This document shows, in pieces, positions 8,024-14,911 of a DNA stretch of 24,133 bases. The stretch's first letter is position 1, and each line of letters begins with the position of its first letter. This DNA comes from Parabacteroides sp. (GTDB lineage Bacteria > Bacteroidota > Bacteroidia > Bacteroidales > Tannerellaceae). The translations under genes and the position numbers were made by a program. Where the stretch lies: NCBI GenBank assembly GCA_020026285.1, contig JAHHQS010000045.1, positions 1 to 24,133 on the forward strand. The letters run 5' to 3'. The notes under the pieces are model-generated. The model did not search any database. It worked only from the letters and a program-made list of their open reading frames with translations, and had not been told where the DNA came from.

Positions 8024-8140
8024 ATGAAGATGCCAGATGAATATCGGATTGAAGGAGTTGAAATCGTTTTTTCTGGAGAACGAATGAATTGTGATACGTG
8101 GGATGTTAACGCCTTGCCTCTATTTCTTACTGAGCTTTGA
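8024..8140 (+). CDS. Possible 38-residue small ORF of unknown function
   Basis: The ATG at 8024 opens a short frame reading MKMPDEYRIEGVEIVFSG and onward, ending FLTEL-stop at 8138-8140. Composition is soluble and acidic with no low-complexity bias, unlike most chance frames in this AT-rich gap. A near-consensus -7 sequence (TATGATTG, 7992-7999) precedes it. I recognise no family. It could be a real small protein, the remnant of a longer gene, or chance. The rest of the gap, 7929-8023 and 8141-8167, shows nothing further. Confidence 0.25.
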   Translation: MKMPDEYRIEGVEIVFSGERMNCDTWDVNALPLFLTEL

Positions 8141-8167
8141 ATAAAAAAATAGCATTGCAAAATAAAA

Positions 8168-8231
8168 TTATTAGAAATAAAAAAAGAATCCTGGCAGTCT
8201 GTAACCAACTGTCAGAATTCCTTTTGAGCGG
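8168..8231 (-). terminator. Terminator after yoeB; left copy of 64-bp direct repeat
   Basis: On the minus strand GAATTCTGACAGT pairs with ACTGCCAGGATTC (12 pairs, one mismatch) and a run of seven T follows, a strong intrinsic terminator for the toxin operon. The 64-nt block is the same as 8896-8959 at 59 positions by eye. The short stretch next to it (8232-8243) resembles the 3' part of tRNA-Gly with a gap, possibly a tRNA relic. Nothing was recognised between 8244 and 8276. Confidence 0.8.
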
Positions 8232-8276
8232 GAGTCACCTTCCTCGTCCTTTTAAAATATTATATTGATAATAAAT

Positions 8277-8552
8277 CTATTTTTTTGAATAATGAAATCT
8301 CATAGATAATACATAAACTTCAATTAGATCATCATGTACAGAATATACTATTCTATGCTCTGATGTTATTCTCCTTGACCATTTACCAACCAAACCATAA
8401 CGAAGAGCTTCAGGCTTACCAATTCCGGTATATGGATGAGCAGCAATATCCTCTAATAAAGCTACAATCTTCTTTAAAATAGTCTTATTTCCACTTTGCG
8501 TAAAATAGATATATTCTTTTCGAGCCTGTTCTGACAATACTATTTTATACAT
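8277..8552 (-). CDS. yoeB: Txe/YoeB family toxin (ribosome-dependent mRNA endonuclease)
   Basis: The 91-residue product aligns along its length with E. coli YoeB, which binds the ribosome and cleaves mRNA in the A site. Shared landmarks are the N-terminal SEQARKEYIYFTQ, the GKPEAL segment, WSRRITSEHRIVY, and the C-terminal RFHYSKK. The residues matching the YoeB catalytic set Glu46, Arg65 and His83 are Glu48, Arg67 and His87, all present, so the toxin looks intact. It overlaps the antitoxin gene by 13 nt, which implies translational coupling. Downstream is a strong terminator, so this is a self-contained two-gene cassette. Confidence 0.93.
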   Translation of the reverse strand: MYKIVLSEQARKEYIYFTQSGNKTILKKIVALLEDIAAHPYTGIGKPEALRYGLVGKWSRRITSEHRIVYSVHDDLIEVYVLSMRFHYSKK

Positions 8553-8830
8553 GCAACTCTATTTAAGAAATCTTCCATACTCTCACCATCCTCTTGAATT
8601 ACACAATTTCCTTCTGCTATATCCTCTTCTCCTTTTTGTATAGCCTTCATGGTTGAAGGAGAGGACATGAGATATTCTGTTTCTTTCAAAGCATTATATT
8701 CATCCAATGAAATCATGACGACACCGGTACCATTACCCCGATTAATAATAACTGTATCGCAATCATCAATTACTGAATCAATGTAACCTTTCAAATTTGA
8801 TCTTAGATCTGTAAAATTAGCTGTTCTCAT
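8540..8830 (-). CDS. yefM: YefM/Phd family antitoxin
   Basis: A 96-residue antitoxin that would neutralise the adjacent YoeB and repress the shared promoter. The N-terminal Phd/YefM DNA-binding fold is visible in TANFTDLRSNLKGYIDSV and the strand VIINRGNGTGVVMISLDEYN (about 27-46). The C-terminal part, rich in acidic residues (EGNCVIQEDGESMEDF), is the expected toxin-binding tail. It is the first gene of the cassette, and its promoter-operator at 8851-8882 fits the autoregulation known for the family. Confidence 0.92.
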   Translation of the reverse strand: MRTANFTDLRSNLKGYIDSVIDDCDTVIINRGNGTGVVMISLDEYNALKETEYLMSSPSTMKAIQKGEEDIAEGNCVIQEDGESMEDFLNRVACIK

Positions 8831-8850
8831 AATATTTCTATAAACTGGAA

Positions 8851-8882
8851 CAAATATATGTACTTATATACGTACTTCCAAA
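8851..8882 (-). promoter_or_regulatory. yefM-yoeB promoter with paired GTAC operator boxes
   Basis: On the minus strand TATATTTG (8851-8858) and TTTG (8879-8882) are separated by 20 bp, a full match to the Bacteroidota -7/-33 promoter. Between them two GTAC cores (8860-8863 and 8872-8875) lie exactly 12 bp apart centre to centre. This is the spacing of the TGTACA cores reported for the E. coli yefM-yoeB operator, so repressor binding would cover the promoter. Confidence 0.75.
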
Positions 8883-8895
8883 TACAAATCGTTAA

Positions 8896-8959
8896 TTATT
8901 AGAAATAAAAAAGGAATCCGGGCAGTCAGTAAACAACTGTCAGGATTCCTTTTGAGCGG
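8896..8959 (-). terminator. tRNA-Gly terminator; right copy of 64-bp direct repeat
   Basis: On the minus strand GGAATCCTGACAGT pairs with ACTGCCCGGATTCC (12 pairs, two mismatches) and is followed by a T run. The stem lies immediately after the tRNA-Gly 3' end, and the repeat includes the last five tRNA bases. It is repeated at 8168-8231 on the far side of the toxin-antitoxin pair. Confidence 0.8.
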
Positions 8960-9027
8960 TAAGCGGGACTCGAACCCGTGACCCTTAGCTTGGGAAGCTA
9001 ATGCTCTACCAACTGAGCTACTACCGC
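8955..9027 (-). tRNA. tRNA-Gly(CCC)
   Basis: Read on the minus strand this 73-nt segment folds as a normal tRNA. The acceptor stem pairs GCGGTAG with TTACCGC (one G-T pair), with discriminator T. The anticodon stem TTAGC/GCTAA encloses loop TTCCCAA, giving anticodon CCC (reads GGG). The T arm contains GGTTCGAGTCC. CCA is not encoded. Its own -7 box lies just upstream and its terminator just downstream. Confidence 0.95.
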
Positions 9028-9037
9028 AATACGAATG

Positions 9038-9045
9038 CAAATATA
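9038..9045 (-). promoter_or_regulatory. Candidate -7 box for tRNA-Gly
   Basis: TATATTTG on the minus strand matches TAnnTTTG and lies 10 nt before the tRNA 5' end. The divergent plus-strand box for the transporter is only 21 bp away, so the two promoter regions overlap. Confidence 0.6.
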
Positions 9046-9066
9046 GAAAAATCTTTCTTTTTTTCT

Positions 9067-9074
9067 TAACTTTG
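9067..9074 (+). promoter_or_regulatory. Candidate -7 box for EamA transporter
   Basis: TAACTTTG matches TAnnTTTG and is followed by GC, as at several other promoters in this window. The predicted leader is about 80 nt and contains the inverted repeat at 9083-9110. Confidence 0.6.
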
Positions 9075-9082
9075 CAGACAAA

Positions 9083-9110
9083 TAATCATATTTATATTGC
9101 AATATGATTA
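9083..9110 (+). repeat. Nested inverted repeat in transporter leader
   Basis: TAATCATAT (9083-9091) and ATATGATTA (9102-9110) form a perfect 9-bp inverted repeat. Overlapping it is a second perfect palindrome, ATATTGCAATAT (9094-9105). It lies just after the predicted transcription start, where an operator or an RNA hairpin could control the transporter. Confidence 0.5.
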
Positions 9111-9163
9111 TGGGAATATCTATCAAATAAACGCTAATAACATTGTAATCAAACATTAAGACC

Positions 9164-10096
9164 ATGAAAAAAGGGATTCTTTATGCTCTATTGGCCTCTG
9201 TTTTATGGGCTATTGTCACACCTTTTATTAAACAAGGAATCAGTTATGACTTCTCACCAATCAATTTTGCCGGATTAAGATTTACAACTGTCGGTATTAT
9301 TCTTTTTATCTATACATGGCACAAAGGTATGTGGAAAGAAATTGTTTCTCACTGGAAATTATTCACGATTCTTATCCTCCTCAATATATTCCTTGGATAT
9401 GCCACCTTTTACATTGGGGTCGATTCCGTCAGCGGAGCAATCAGTTCTATCGTGATTGGTCTGACTCCACTCATCAATGTACTTCTGGCTCATATCATGA
9501 TAAAAGATGACAAACTAAACCGGCAGAAGGTGCTGAGTATGATAATCAGTCTTATCGGGTTATTGCTGATTGTCGGAATGGGAAGTAACGGAGACCCTCT
9601 GGATTGGAAAGGAATTTTAGGTATCGGATTTATTCTTGGAAGTATTATCATGCAAGGATATTCGGCCATTCTGGTTTCGGGTGAACAGGGAGATATCAAT
9701 CCGATATTCCTGAATGCCGTACAGATGTTCTTTGGAGGATTGTTATTATATGGAGTGGGTGTCAGTGTAGAAGGATTCCATCCTTTCTGGGATAAACCGC
9801 TTGGATTCTACACTTCACTGGGAATACTGGTATTTGTTTCGGTCTTTGCTTTCAGTTTCTGGTTCATCGCCTTAAGAGACGGAGAATCGAAAGTGAGTGA
9901 TATCAATATGTGTCGACTGATTAATCCGATTTTAGGAGCCGTTCTCAGCTGGATTATGCTGCCGGATGAATCACCCGAATTCAGTACCGTTGCCGGAATG
10001 CTGATTATTGTCAGTTCTCTGGCTATCTACTTTAAAGGAGAGGATATGCTGAAGCTCTGGAAAGGACGAAAGAAGGAGAAAGGGATTCGGAAATAA
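9164..10096 (+). CDS. EamA/DMT-family transporter
   Basis: A 310-residue inner-membrane protein with about ten hydrophobic segments arranged as two EamA repeats. The first runs from ILYALLASVLWAIVTPFIKQ (about 4-23) to GLLLIVGMG (about 132-140). The second runs from about 150 to 295, including GILVFVSVFAFSFWFIALRD (about 226-245). The ALLASVLWAIVTPFIKQG entry and the late INPILGAVLSWIMLPDE are typical of drug/metabolite-type exporters. Substrate cannot be told from sequence. The C-terminal tail is strongly basic (KGRKKEKG). It appears monocistronic with its own promoter; no obvious terminator separates it from argB. Confidence 0.9.
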   Translation: MKKGILYALLASVLWAIVTPFIKQGISYDFSPINFAGLRFTTVGIILFIYTWHKGMWKEIVSHWKLFTILILLNIFLGYATFYIGVDSVSGAISSIVIGLTPLINVLLAHIMIKDDKLNRQKVLSMIISLIGLLLIVGMGSNGDPLDWKGILGIGFILGSIIMQGYSAILVSGEQGDINPIFLNAVQMFFGGLLLYGVGVSVEGFHPFWDKPLGFYTSLGILVFVSVFAFSFWFIALRDGESKVSDINMCRLINPILGAVLSWIMLPDESPEFSTVAGMLIIVSSLAIYFKGEDMLKLWKGRKKEKGIRK

Positions 10097-10162
10097 TATC
10101 CTTATCCCGTCAGGTACAGAACTGCCCTACTTCTCAATGCTGGAATGTTCTACCTTTTTTCT

Positions 10163-10170
10163 TACCTTTG
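10163..10170 (+). promoter_or_regulatory. Candidate -7 box for argB
   Basis: TACCTTTG matches TAnnTTTG and lies 27 nt before the argB ATG at 10197. Because an upstream ATG at 10137 would place coding sequence across this box, the box also supports the shorter start. Confidence 0.6.
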
Positions 10171-10196
10171 GGAAAAATATTACAAATTATTTCGAA

Positions 10197-10964
10197 ATGG
10201 AAAAGTTGACTCTAATCAAAGTAGGCGGTAAAATTGTGGAAGAGCCTGAAACACTTCAACAGTTATTACAAGATTTCTCTACTATCGAAGGATATAAGGT
10301 GTTAGTTCATGGCGGCGGTCGTTCTGCGACCAAGATTGCTTCCCAACTGGGTATTGAGAGCAAGATGGTGAACGGTAGACGTATCACCGATGCAGAAATG
10401 CTGAAGGTGGTAACGATGGTTTACGGCGGACTTGTCAATAAGAATATTGTTGCCGGATTACAGGCTTTGAATATCAATGCGCTTGGCCTGACCGGAGCAG
10501 ATATGAACATCATGCGTTCAGACAAACGTCCGGTAAAAGATGTGGATTATGGTTTTGTGGGCGATGTAAAAGAAGTGAATGCCGATCTTCTTGCTTCATT
10601 AATCAAACAGGGTATTGTTCCTGTACTGGCTCCGCTGACTCACGACAAACAAGGTCACATGCTGAATACCAATGCCGATACCATTGCCGGAGAAGCAGCC
10701 AAAGCTTTAGCCAGACATTTCGATGTCACCTTGATGTTCTGTTTCGAGAAGAAAGGTGTTCTGCTTGATGAAAATGACGATGACAGCGTGATTGCTGAAA
10801 TCGATCGTACTGCATTCCAGAAATATGTGGAAGAAGGCGTTATTCAAGGTGGAATGATTCCGAAACTGGAAAATGCTTATCAGGCAATCGATGCCGGTGT
10901 CAAACAAGTTATCATTACCAAAGCATCCGAGATACATAAGAATTCAGGTACTCGCGTATTCTAA
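10197..10964 (+). CDS. argB: Acetylglutamate kinase (ArgB family)
   Basis: Phosphorylates the N-acyl-glutamate intermediate in arginine synthesis. The 255-residue protein shows the amino-acid kinase fold: Lys8 and the VGGK loop, HGGGR (38-42) for phosphate binding, NGRRITDAEML for substrate, and the late GGMIPKLENA with the conserved Lys. The frame extends to an ATG at 10137, but MEKLTLIKVGG is the normal family start and the extra part covers a promoter. Known work on Bacteroides fragilis shows a pathway using N-succinyl rather than N-acetyl intermediates, so the true substrate may be N-succinylglutamate. No other arg genes are adjacent. The next gene starts 8 nt downstream. Confidence 0.94.
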   Translation: MEKLTLIKVGGKIVEEPETLQQLLQDFSTIEGYKVLVHGGGRSATKIASQLGIESKMVNGRRITDAEMLKVVTMVYGGLVNKNIVAGLQALNINALGLTGADMNIMRSDKRPVKDVDYGFVGDVKEVNADLLASLIKQGIVPVLAPLTHDKQGHMLNTNADTIAGEAAKALARHFDVTLMFCFEKKGVLLDENDDDSVIAEIDRTAFQKYVEEGVIQGGMIPKLENAYQAIDAGVKQVIITKASEIHKNSGTRVF

Positions 10965-10972
10965 TAATAAAC

Positions 10973-12418
10973 ATGAAGAAAGAAATTGTTCATATCAGTC
11001 AGGCTGTACCCCGACTGCCGGAACTTCGTTTTCAATCGCCAGTAGAATGGACTATCCGCGAAGGAGAACACTGGGCGATAATCGGTCCGAACGGTGGAGG
11101 GAAAAGTCTGGTTGCCGATATGATGCAACGGAAATTCGCTCTTCGTGAGGGATTTGTAGAGTTCCATAATGACAGGAAAGTGACTGATGTCATTAAAAGC
11201 ATCACTTTCAAGGATATTTATACACTGGCAGACTGTCGAAACAGTTATTATCAGCAGCGCTGGCATTCGTCTGAAAATGATGATATTCCGACTGTCCGGG
11301 AGATTTTAGCTGAAGATGCCGAAAATGAGAATCTGAACGAGGTTCTGAAATTCTTTGGCATCGAAGATATTCTACCCAAGAAGGTGATTTATTTATCCAG
11401 TGGCGAACTTCGGAAGTTTCTGATTGTCCGGATTCTATTAAACAAACCGGAGATTCTGATTCTCGATAATCCTTTTATCGGACTGGATGCAGCATCTCGC
11501 GAACTGCTGATAGAAATGCTGAAGAAGTTGTCCCATATTCATGACATTCAGATTGTGCTGCTTCTCTCCAATCCGACTGATATTCCGGAAATGATTACTC
11601 ACGTTTTACCTGTCGCCGACAAGAATTGTCTACCGACTATGACTCGCGAAGCTTTTCTGACAGATCAGGAACTGATTAATCAGTTGTTCCCCGAATTCGA
11701 TGCAGAAGATTTGATATTGCCAGTCGATGACGACAAAATACCTTCCGATCATGAAGTCACCTTACGAATGGAACACATTTCCATCCGCTACGGAGAAAGA
11801 ACGATTCTGAAAAATCTGGATTGGGAAATCCGTAACGGAGAGAAATGGGCTTTGAGCGGATCGAATGGTTCCGGAAAATCGACATTGCTTAGTCTGATTT
11901 ATGCCGATAATCCACAATCGTATGCCAATACATTTTATCTGTTCGACAAGAAAAGAGGCTCAGGCGAAAGTATCTGGGATATCAAGAAACGAATCGGATA
12001 TGTTTCTCCGGAAATGCATCTGTATTATATGGAGAATGTTCCAACTTTGAGTATTGTAGGATCCGGTTATTTTGATTCCATCGGCTTGTTCCGTAAATGT
12101 AATCAGGAACAGGAAGAAGGCGCTCTGCGATGGATGAAAGTATTCGGCATCGAACATCTGAAGGACCGTCGTTTTCTGACACTCTCTTCCGGCGAACAGC
12201 GACTGGCCTTACTGGCACGTTCGTTCGTAAAAGATCCGGATCTGATTATCCTGGATGAACCGCTTCACGGACTGGATGTCAGTAACAAGAAAAGAGCCAC
12301 TACGATTATCGAAAGATTTTGCGAGCGACCGGGAAAGACTCTTATCTACGTTACACATTATCTGAATGAACTACCTCCATGTATTCAAAAGAAATTTGAA
12401 TTGAAAAGAATTGGGTAA
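10973..12418 (+). CDS. ModF-like double ATP-binding cassette protein
   Basis: A 481-residue protein with two ABC ATPase domains in tandem and no membrane segments. It resembles E. coli ModF/PhrA, whose role is not firmly established. Domain 1: Walker A GPNGGGKS (38-45), signature LSSGE (141-145), Walker B ILILDNP (about 161-167, with Asn where Glu is usual). Domain 2: Walker A GSNGSGKS (296-303), signature LSSGE (404-408), Walker B LIILDEP (about 425-431) with the catalytic Glu. The first site is therefore probably weak or non-hydrolytic and the second active. It follows argB by 8 nt and is probably co-transcribed, though a functional link is not obvious. There is no ABC permease gene beside it. 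Confidence 0.88.
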   Translation: MKKEIVHISQAVPRLPELRFQSPVEWTIREGEHWAIIGPNGGGKSLVADMMQRKFALREGFVEFHNDRKVTDVIKSITFKDIYTLADCRNSYYQQRWHSSENDDIPTVREILAEDAENENLNEVLKFFGIEDILPKKVIYLSSGELRKFLIVRILLNKPEILILDNPFIGLDAASRELLIEMLKKLSHIHDIQIVLLLSNPTDIPEMITHVLPVADKNCLPTMTREAFLTDQELINQLFPEFDAEDLILPVDDDKIPSDHEVTLRMEHISIRYGERTILKNLDWEIRNGEKWALSGSNGSGKSTLLSLIYADNPQSYANTFYLFDKKRGSGESIWDIKKRIGYVSPEMHLYYMENVPTLSIVGSGYFDSIGLFRKCNQEQEEGALRWMKVFGIEHLKDRRFLTLSSGEQRLALLARSFVKDPDLIILDEPLHGLDVSNKKRATTIIERFCERPGKTLIYVTHYLNELPPCIQKKFELKRIG

Positions 12419-12441
12419 AATAAACATTCCCGATAGATACA

Positions 12442-12485
12442 GAAGTGCCCCCAAAAGTTTTGTGTCTAACTTTTGGGGGCACTTC
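12442..12485. terminator. Perfect 18-bp hairpin between convergent genes
   Basis: GAAGTGCCCCCAAAAGTT (12442-12459) and its exact reverse complement (12468-12485) flank an 8-nt loop. It is placed between the convergent ModF-like and GH78 genes, 23 nt after the first stop and 27 nt before the second, as a shared bidirectional terminator would be. No long T run follows on either strand. The arm sequence recalls the ends of IS3-family elements of the IS150 type, so it may derive from an IS. Confidence 0.7.
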
Positions 12486-12512
12486 AGTAATATTTATTAG
12501 GGATCATTCTTT

Positions 12513-14708
12513 TTATTCCATAAACACCGTCAGGCTATGTTTACCGGCCTTCAATGTTTTTGTCATACTTTCGCTAACCGGAACAACGGCTTCTGTTCCT
12601 TCCGGAACTTCAACCGTAAGATCAGCATGATGAGCATCCTTCTTCTTCAATGAGACCGAAATCATCCCGTAATGTGTATGAACGGTTGCAGAAGCTTCGT
12701 TCAACGATCCCATCTGAGGAGTTACCTCAAAAACTTTGAAACCAGGTTCTGTCGGTTCTATACCACAAACTTTTTGACTCAGTAAAGTAAGAGGTCCACC
12801 ACTCCATGCATGATTGATAGTTCCTCCGCCGAAACCTTGGTTACCAATACCCCAGCCTTCAAACAAAGTTGTGTAATCATAGTTCATCATCTTATGATAA
12901 CGATTCTTGATACGAGTCAAGGCATATTCCGGTTCACCTATCTGGAACAAGGCTTCCAATACATACTTCTCCATGTAAGGACTAGCATGATATTCTTTCT
13001 GCAAAACCTTGAATAACTTCGGATATTTATCAGCAGAAGCAAGTCCTGACAGAATAGCCATAGCCTGCGAACGATCATCCGTTTTTCCTTTATATTCTTT
13101 CGCACGATAAGCAGAACCCGTCCAGAAATAACTATCGAAATTCTTTTCGATACGCTCCATCATTTTACTGATAGTATCTACATCTTCATTTTTCTGAAGC
13201 ATCTTTGCAAATTCTTTCTCCCCCTTCAAAGCCAGATAATACCAGCAGCTGGTCAAAACATCCATATCGATGTTTTCTCCCCAGTCACCCCAGGTCCATT
13301 CACCATCGCGCATAATTGCCATTCCGTTTTCATCCGTTTTCCAGACATCATGCAGATAGCGATGCAATCTGTCATAAATTGGAGCCACAAAACTGTTGTC
13401 GCCACTATAAAAATACTGGGTATAGAAACCATACCAGCTGACTGAAGCCAGCATCTGAAGCGGAAGTTCCTTATTCCAGTTTCCGGCAGGTATCGGAGCA
13501 AAGATAGTTCCATTCTCACGCTGCCAGTTCATCAGTTCATAAATTCCCTTTACAGCCAGTTTCTGTGCCGAAGGAGAAAGAGCATAAAAAGTCTCTCCTA
13601 ATTCATTCACTTCGTCGCCCCACCACTGAGCACGTTCACGATCCGGACAATCCATATAATTATCGCGCATAGTGATATACAGAGTACGAGCAGAACGTTT
13701 CCAAAGTTCATTCATAAACGGATCATCGCACTTGAACGAAGCAGTGAAATCAGTATCATAACCAGTCTCGCGATACTTCACTTCTTTCACTTCTACCCCT
13801 TCAGGAATGATATAGTACACCTCGTGTCCGTTAATCCATCCTAAGTTTTCATATTCCTGAACACCTTTGCGGGTAATATATTCCGCACGTATATTCTCCG
13901 GACCTCCACCTCTGTAATGATCGGTCAGGATATGAATGGTATCCGTACGAGAAGCATCCACTTTAATATAAGGAGTCACCTGCGCATTATAAGGAAGCTT
14001 GCAAATCAATGTATCACCCGAAGTCCGGACATTCGCATATTCTCTCAGTCCGGAATCCTTCCACATAGGGATAGGACGCTTTACCAGTTCACCCATAGCC
14101 TTTCCAGCCTCGGCATCAATCATACAAGCTGGTTTCATGACAGTTTTACTTTCTGACTTAAACCATCCTTCTATATCCTTGTTTGCATCGAAACGGATAT
14201 TACTTTCCGCAAGACGGAAGTTTGGGAAAGGTTTTTCTGTATCTCCATAAGCCGGATGTTTGATACATTCCCAGGTACTATCGGACTGAATGTTCAGTTT
14301 CGGACTCTCGGCATCGAAGTATAAAGCAGCCACGCCACTATTCTTATGACTGAATCCTTCCTTACCAAAATGCCACAACAATAGAGCAATACGATTATCA
14401 CCCTTCTGAAGATAAGGAGCAATATCTATCTCATCGTAATAAGACGAAGTTGGAGAAGGGCCTCTTTTCAGACCGCCTTCAAAAACGACCATCTTTCCAT
14501 TTATCCAAAGCCAGTATTTGGTATCTGCTGCTATCTTGGCATTCAAAACAGACGGGATGTTTTTTACTTTCAAATCTTTTCGATAGGCAAGCCATGTGTT
14601 GGGTTCGGCTTTGTTTCCATCCGAAATCCAATGGGCTTCCCCTTTTTCCTGAACGGAACAAGCCATGCTTCCCATGGCCATTAACAAGAAGAGACAATAT
14701 TTTTTCAT
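12513..14708 (-). CDS. GH78-like alpha-L-rhamnosidase lipoprotein
   Basis: Exported glycosidase expected to release alpha-L-rhamnose from plant or bacterial glycans. Residues 1-16 are a lipoprotein signal peptide with lipobox GSMAC, giving lipidated Cys17. An N-terminal beta-sandwich (about 30-310, with WLWINGKMVVFEGG) precedes the (alpha/alpha)6 barrel. The catalytic segment DCPDRERAQWWGD carries Asp353, Glu358 and Asp365, which match Asp567, Glu572 and Asp579 of Bacillus RhaB, including the proposed general acid. A C-terminal beta domain closes the 731-residue protein. This is shorter than many GH78 enzymes, so activity on another sugar is possible. No SusC/SusD pair or sugar regulator lies in the window, so it is not in a visible polysaccharide locus. 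Confidence 0.85.
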   Translation of the reverse strand: MKKYCLFLLMAMGSMACSVQEKGEAHWISDGNKAEPNTWLAYRKDLKVKNIPSVLNAKIAADTKYWLWINGKMVVFEGGLKRGPSPTSSYYDEIDIAPYLQKGDNRIALLLWHFGKEGFSHKNSGVAALYFDAESPKLNIQSDSTWECIKHPAYGDTEKPFPNFRLAESNIRFDANKDIEGWFKSESKTVMKPACMIDAEAGKAMGELVKRPIPMWKDSGLREYANVRTSGDTLICKLPYNAQVTPYIKVDASRTDTIHILTDHYRGGGPENIRAEYITRKGVQEYENLGWINGHEVYYIIPEGVEVKEVKYRETGYDTDFTASFKCDDPFMNELWKRSARTLYITMRDNYMDCPDRERAQWWGDEVNELGETFYALSPSAQKLAVKGIYELMNWQRENGTIFAPIPAGNWNKELPLQMLASVSWYGFYTQYFYSGDNSFVAPIYDRLHRYLHDVWKTDENGMAIMRDGEWTWGDWGENIDMDVLTSCWYYLALKGEKEFAKMLQKNEDVDTISKMMERIEKNFDSYFWTGSAYRAKEYKGKTDDRSQAMAILSGLASADKYPKLFKVLQKEYHASPYMEKYVLEALFQIGEPEYALTRIKNRYHKMMNYDYTTLFEGWGIGNQGFGGGTINHAWSGGPLTLLSQKVCGIEPTEPGFKVFEVTPQMGSLNEASATVHTHYGMISVSLKKKDAHHADLTVEVPEGTEAVVPVSESMTKTLKAGKHSLTVFME

Positions 14709-14748
14709 GATATAAATAATATTACAATCTAGATTATCCTAATTGAAA

Positions 14749-14756
14749 CAAAGATA
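14749..14756 (-). promoter_or_regulatory. Candidate -7 box for GH78 gene
   Basis: TATCTTTG on the minus strand matches TAnnTTTG, 41 nt before the start codon. A TTTG lies upstream at 14782-14785, but with 25 bp spacing it is too far for a standard -33. Confidence 0.55.
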
Positions 14757-14911
14757 GAGACTTCCTTTTCATTTTAATGAACAAATCTGATAGATTTTAT
14801 TTCAATCTTGACATTCCAACTATTATATCTGCTTTTTTTAACCTCATCCCTTTCAGTATTGGATTTCTGTAGCCTTACAACAGTTACTCTTATTTATTTT
14901 TATACCCATTG

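Noticed and set aside
8017..8208. 63-residue minus-strand frame between yoeB and dcp
   Set aside because: It begins inside the yoeB terminator repeat and has no recognisable features; antisense to a better-looking small frame.
8168..9027. Integrated phage or integrative element at tRNA-Gly
   Set aside because: Only the toxin-antitoxin genes lie between the repeats; no integrase, excisionase or phage gene. Kept only as a small insertion or duplication.
10137..10196. N-terminal extension of argB from the upstream ATG
   Set aside because: The stretch contains the -7 box and does not match the family start.
10961..11266. 101-residue minus-strand frame opposite the ModF-like gene
   Set aside because: Antisense to a clear ATPase domain; sequence composition is that of a shadow frame.
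12442..12485. Complete insertion sequence
   Set aside because: Arms are separated by 8 nt with no transposase; at most a remnant.
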